Assembly: GCA_022447485.1 (NCBI GenBank)
Contig: JAKVCH010000031.1
Span: forward strand, 1 to 15,115
Length of the DNA: 15,115 bases
Reading direction: 5' to 3'
Origin: Polyangiaceae bacterium
GTDB taxonomy: Bacteria > Myxococcota_A > Polyangia > Polyangiales > Polyangiaceae
Shown here: in pieces, positions 14,133-15,115 of the stretch
Numbering within the stretch: the first letter of the stretch is position 1
How the letters are laid out: each line of letters starts with the position of its first letter
The notes under the pieces: generated by a model
What the model saw: only the letters and a program-made list of their open reading frames with translations
What the model was told of the DNA's origin: nothing
The model's database searches: none
Made by a program: the position numbers and the translations under genes

Positions 14133-15067
14133 TGCATCAATTGCTAGCCCCCCCGATTCACGAACTAGAGCGATTAGTTTCTGGCGATCATCATGACCCT
14201 CACTCCATTTTGGGCATACACGAGGCGAAGGATGGTCGTAAGTTAGTGCGCGGCTATCATCCAGATGCGGAAGAATGTGTACTGATCGACGCTGATGGTG
14301 CAGAAACGTCGATGTTTCCCCTGGGTGACGGGCTTTTTGGCACTTTGATTGAGTCTGCGCCTGCGACTTTTCATTATTCCCTGCGCTTTCGGTTTTCCAG
14401 CGGCGAGACCTGGGAGCGTCAAGACCCTTATTCGTTTCTACCGACTCTTGGGGAGCAAGATCTCTACCTTTTCGGGGAGGGAACTCATCGACGCTTAACA
14501 GATGCTTTCGGCGCTCGAGTTATAGAGGTGGATGGCGTCAAGGGGACGGCCTTTAGCGTTTGGGCTCCCAATGCCCGGCGAGCGAGTGTGGTTGGTGATT
14601 TTTGCTCTTGGGACGGTCGGCTCTTTCCAATGCGTTCGCTCGGAAGTTCTGGGGTGTGGGAGATTTTCCTCCCAGGAGTGAGCCCCGGTGCATTCTATAA
14701 ATATGAGCTGCGGGCTCAAAATGGAGACTTACGTCTGAAAGTAGATCCTGTGGGTCAGTGCATGGAGATGCCTCCAGGACAATCTTCGATTGTCCACGAC
14801 TCTGAATTTATCTGGAGTGACGATGAGTGGATGACTCAAAGAGAGGGACGCGACCATCTTTGCAGTCCGATTAATATCTATGAGTTGCACTTGGGCTCGT
14901 GGGCTCGCAACGTCGAAGATGGTAATCGCAGTCTTTCTTATCGAGAGATCGCTCCTCGCTTGGCCTCCTATGTGCGCGACTTAGGCTACACCCATGTAGT
15001 CTATAATAGGCTCCGCCCAGTCCACTGGACACCCCGCAAAAAAACAACAAAAAATATATATACATAA
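14132..15067 (+). pseudogene. glgB: 1,4-alpha-glucan branching enzyme GlgB, truncated N-terminal part
   Basis: GlgB transfers alpha-1,4 segments to make alpha-1,6 branches. The ORF is 311 residues against about 730 for a full enzyme. Residues 1-105 match the N-terminal GlgB module (DPHSILGIHE), and 135-235 match the CBM48 module (GTAFSVWAPNARRASVVGDF, then YKYEL). The barrel begins with INIYELHLGSW (247-257) and SYREIAPRLASYVRDLGYTHV (269-289). A normal GlgB continues THxELLPVxEHP; here the match stops at codon 289 (14996-14998). The last 22 residues (from VYNRLRPVHW to the TAA at 15065) are unrelated. All catalytic residues lie in the lost part, so the product should be inactive. GAAGGA (14118-14123) serves as ribosome binding site. 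Either a mobile element has inserted here or the sequence is misjoined. Confidence 0.9.
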
Positions 15068-15115
15068 AATGATTTTAAGCCTATGCCCTGGGGTTCTTCA
15101 TGAAAAATGTTGGTA
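14999..15115. mobile_element. Foreign sequence interrupting glgB, possibly the edge of an insertion sequence
   Basis: Composition changes sharply after the glgB match ends. A GC-rich block with the inverted repeat CCAGT-CC-ACTGG (15017-15028) is followed by A-rich DNA (about 15037-15085), unlike anything else in the window. TATAAT occurs at 15002-15007, and an ATG at 15100 opens a frame that leaves the window. This would suit the end of an insertion sequence with an outward or internal promoter. The right end, terminal repeats and transposase are not visible, and I do not recognise the family. An assembly breakpoint is the alternative. Confidence 0.35.

Noticed and set aside
1..15115. CRISPR array, tRNA genes, toxin-antitoxin or defence genes
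   Set aside because: No regularly spaced repeats, tRNA cloverleaf ends or defence-type protein motifs were seen on either strand.

Overview
The window is a stretch of chromosome from a Gram-negative bacterium. It encodes an MlaE-type envelope permease, at least one lipoprotein with a good lipobox, a small 4.5S-type SRP RNA and a rhomboid protease. GC content is moderate and genes are tightly packed, often with ATGA-type overlaps. A proteobacterial or deltaproteobacterial-type lineage (Myxococcota or Bdellovibrionota-like) is plausible, but nothing here fixes the taxon. Nearly everything reads as core chromosome; only the last ~115 bases look foreign.

Layout. (1) 1-909: the 3' end of an unidentified plus-strand gene, convergent with a rhomboid intramembrane protease on the minus strand. 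(2) 961-3743: a plus-strand run of a conserved hypothetical exported protein, an MlaE-family permease, GTP cyclohydrolase I (folE) and a short-chain dehydrogenase that overlaps folE by 4 bases. (3) 3744-7740: class Ia ribonucleotide reductase, nrdA-nrdB, behind an unusually complete control region. Two NrdR-box-like sites lie exactly 32 bp apart over a sigma70-type promoter. Transcription should then run straight into a cobalamin (B12) riboswitch whose P1 stem is visible (3801-3807 with 4010-4016). Downstream are alternative pairings that compete with P1 and with the B12 box, and a hairpin that buries the nrdA Shine-Dalgarno. (4) 7741-8221: on the minus strand, the SRP RNA gene with its terminator and candidate promoter, followed by a small Cys-rich bufferin-like lipoprotein. 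(5) 8222-9941: a structured non-coding stretch, then a long coiled-coil protein with a single C-terminal membrane anchor. (6) 10019-15067: glgE-glgX-glgB, an alpha-glucan operon. glgB stops matching its family at about 14999 and runs into unrelated AT-rich DNA up to the window end.

How the genes work together. NrdA and NrdB form the aerobic, B12-independent RNR. Control by both NrdR and a B12 riboswitch predicts that the genome also carries a B12-dependent class II enzyme (NrdJ) that takes over when cobalamin is available. GlgE extends alpha-1,4-glucan from maltose-1-phosphate, GlgB would branch it and GlgX debranches it. The loss of GlgB's catalytic domain, if real and not an assembly edge, would change the polymer made. 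I did not find a wholly new multi-gene system. The strongest leads are the layered nrdAB control, the coiled-coil tail-anchored protein, the bufferin-like lipoprotein beside the SRP RNA, and the glgB breakpoint.
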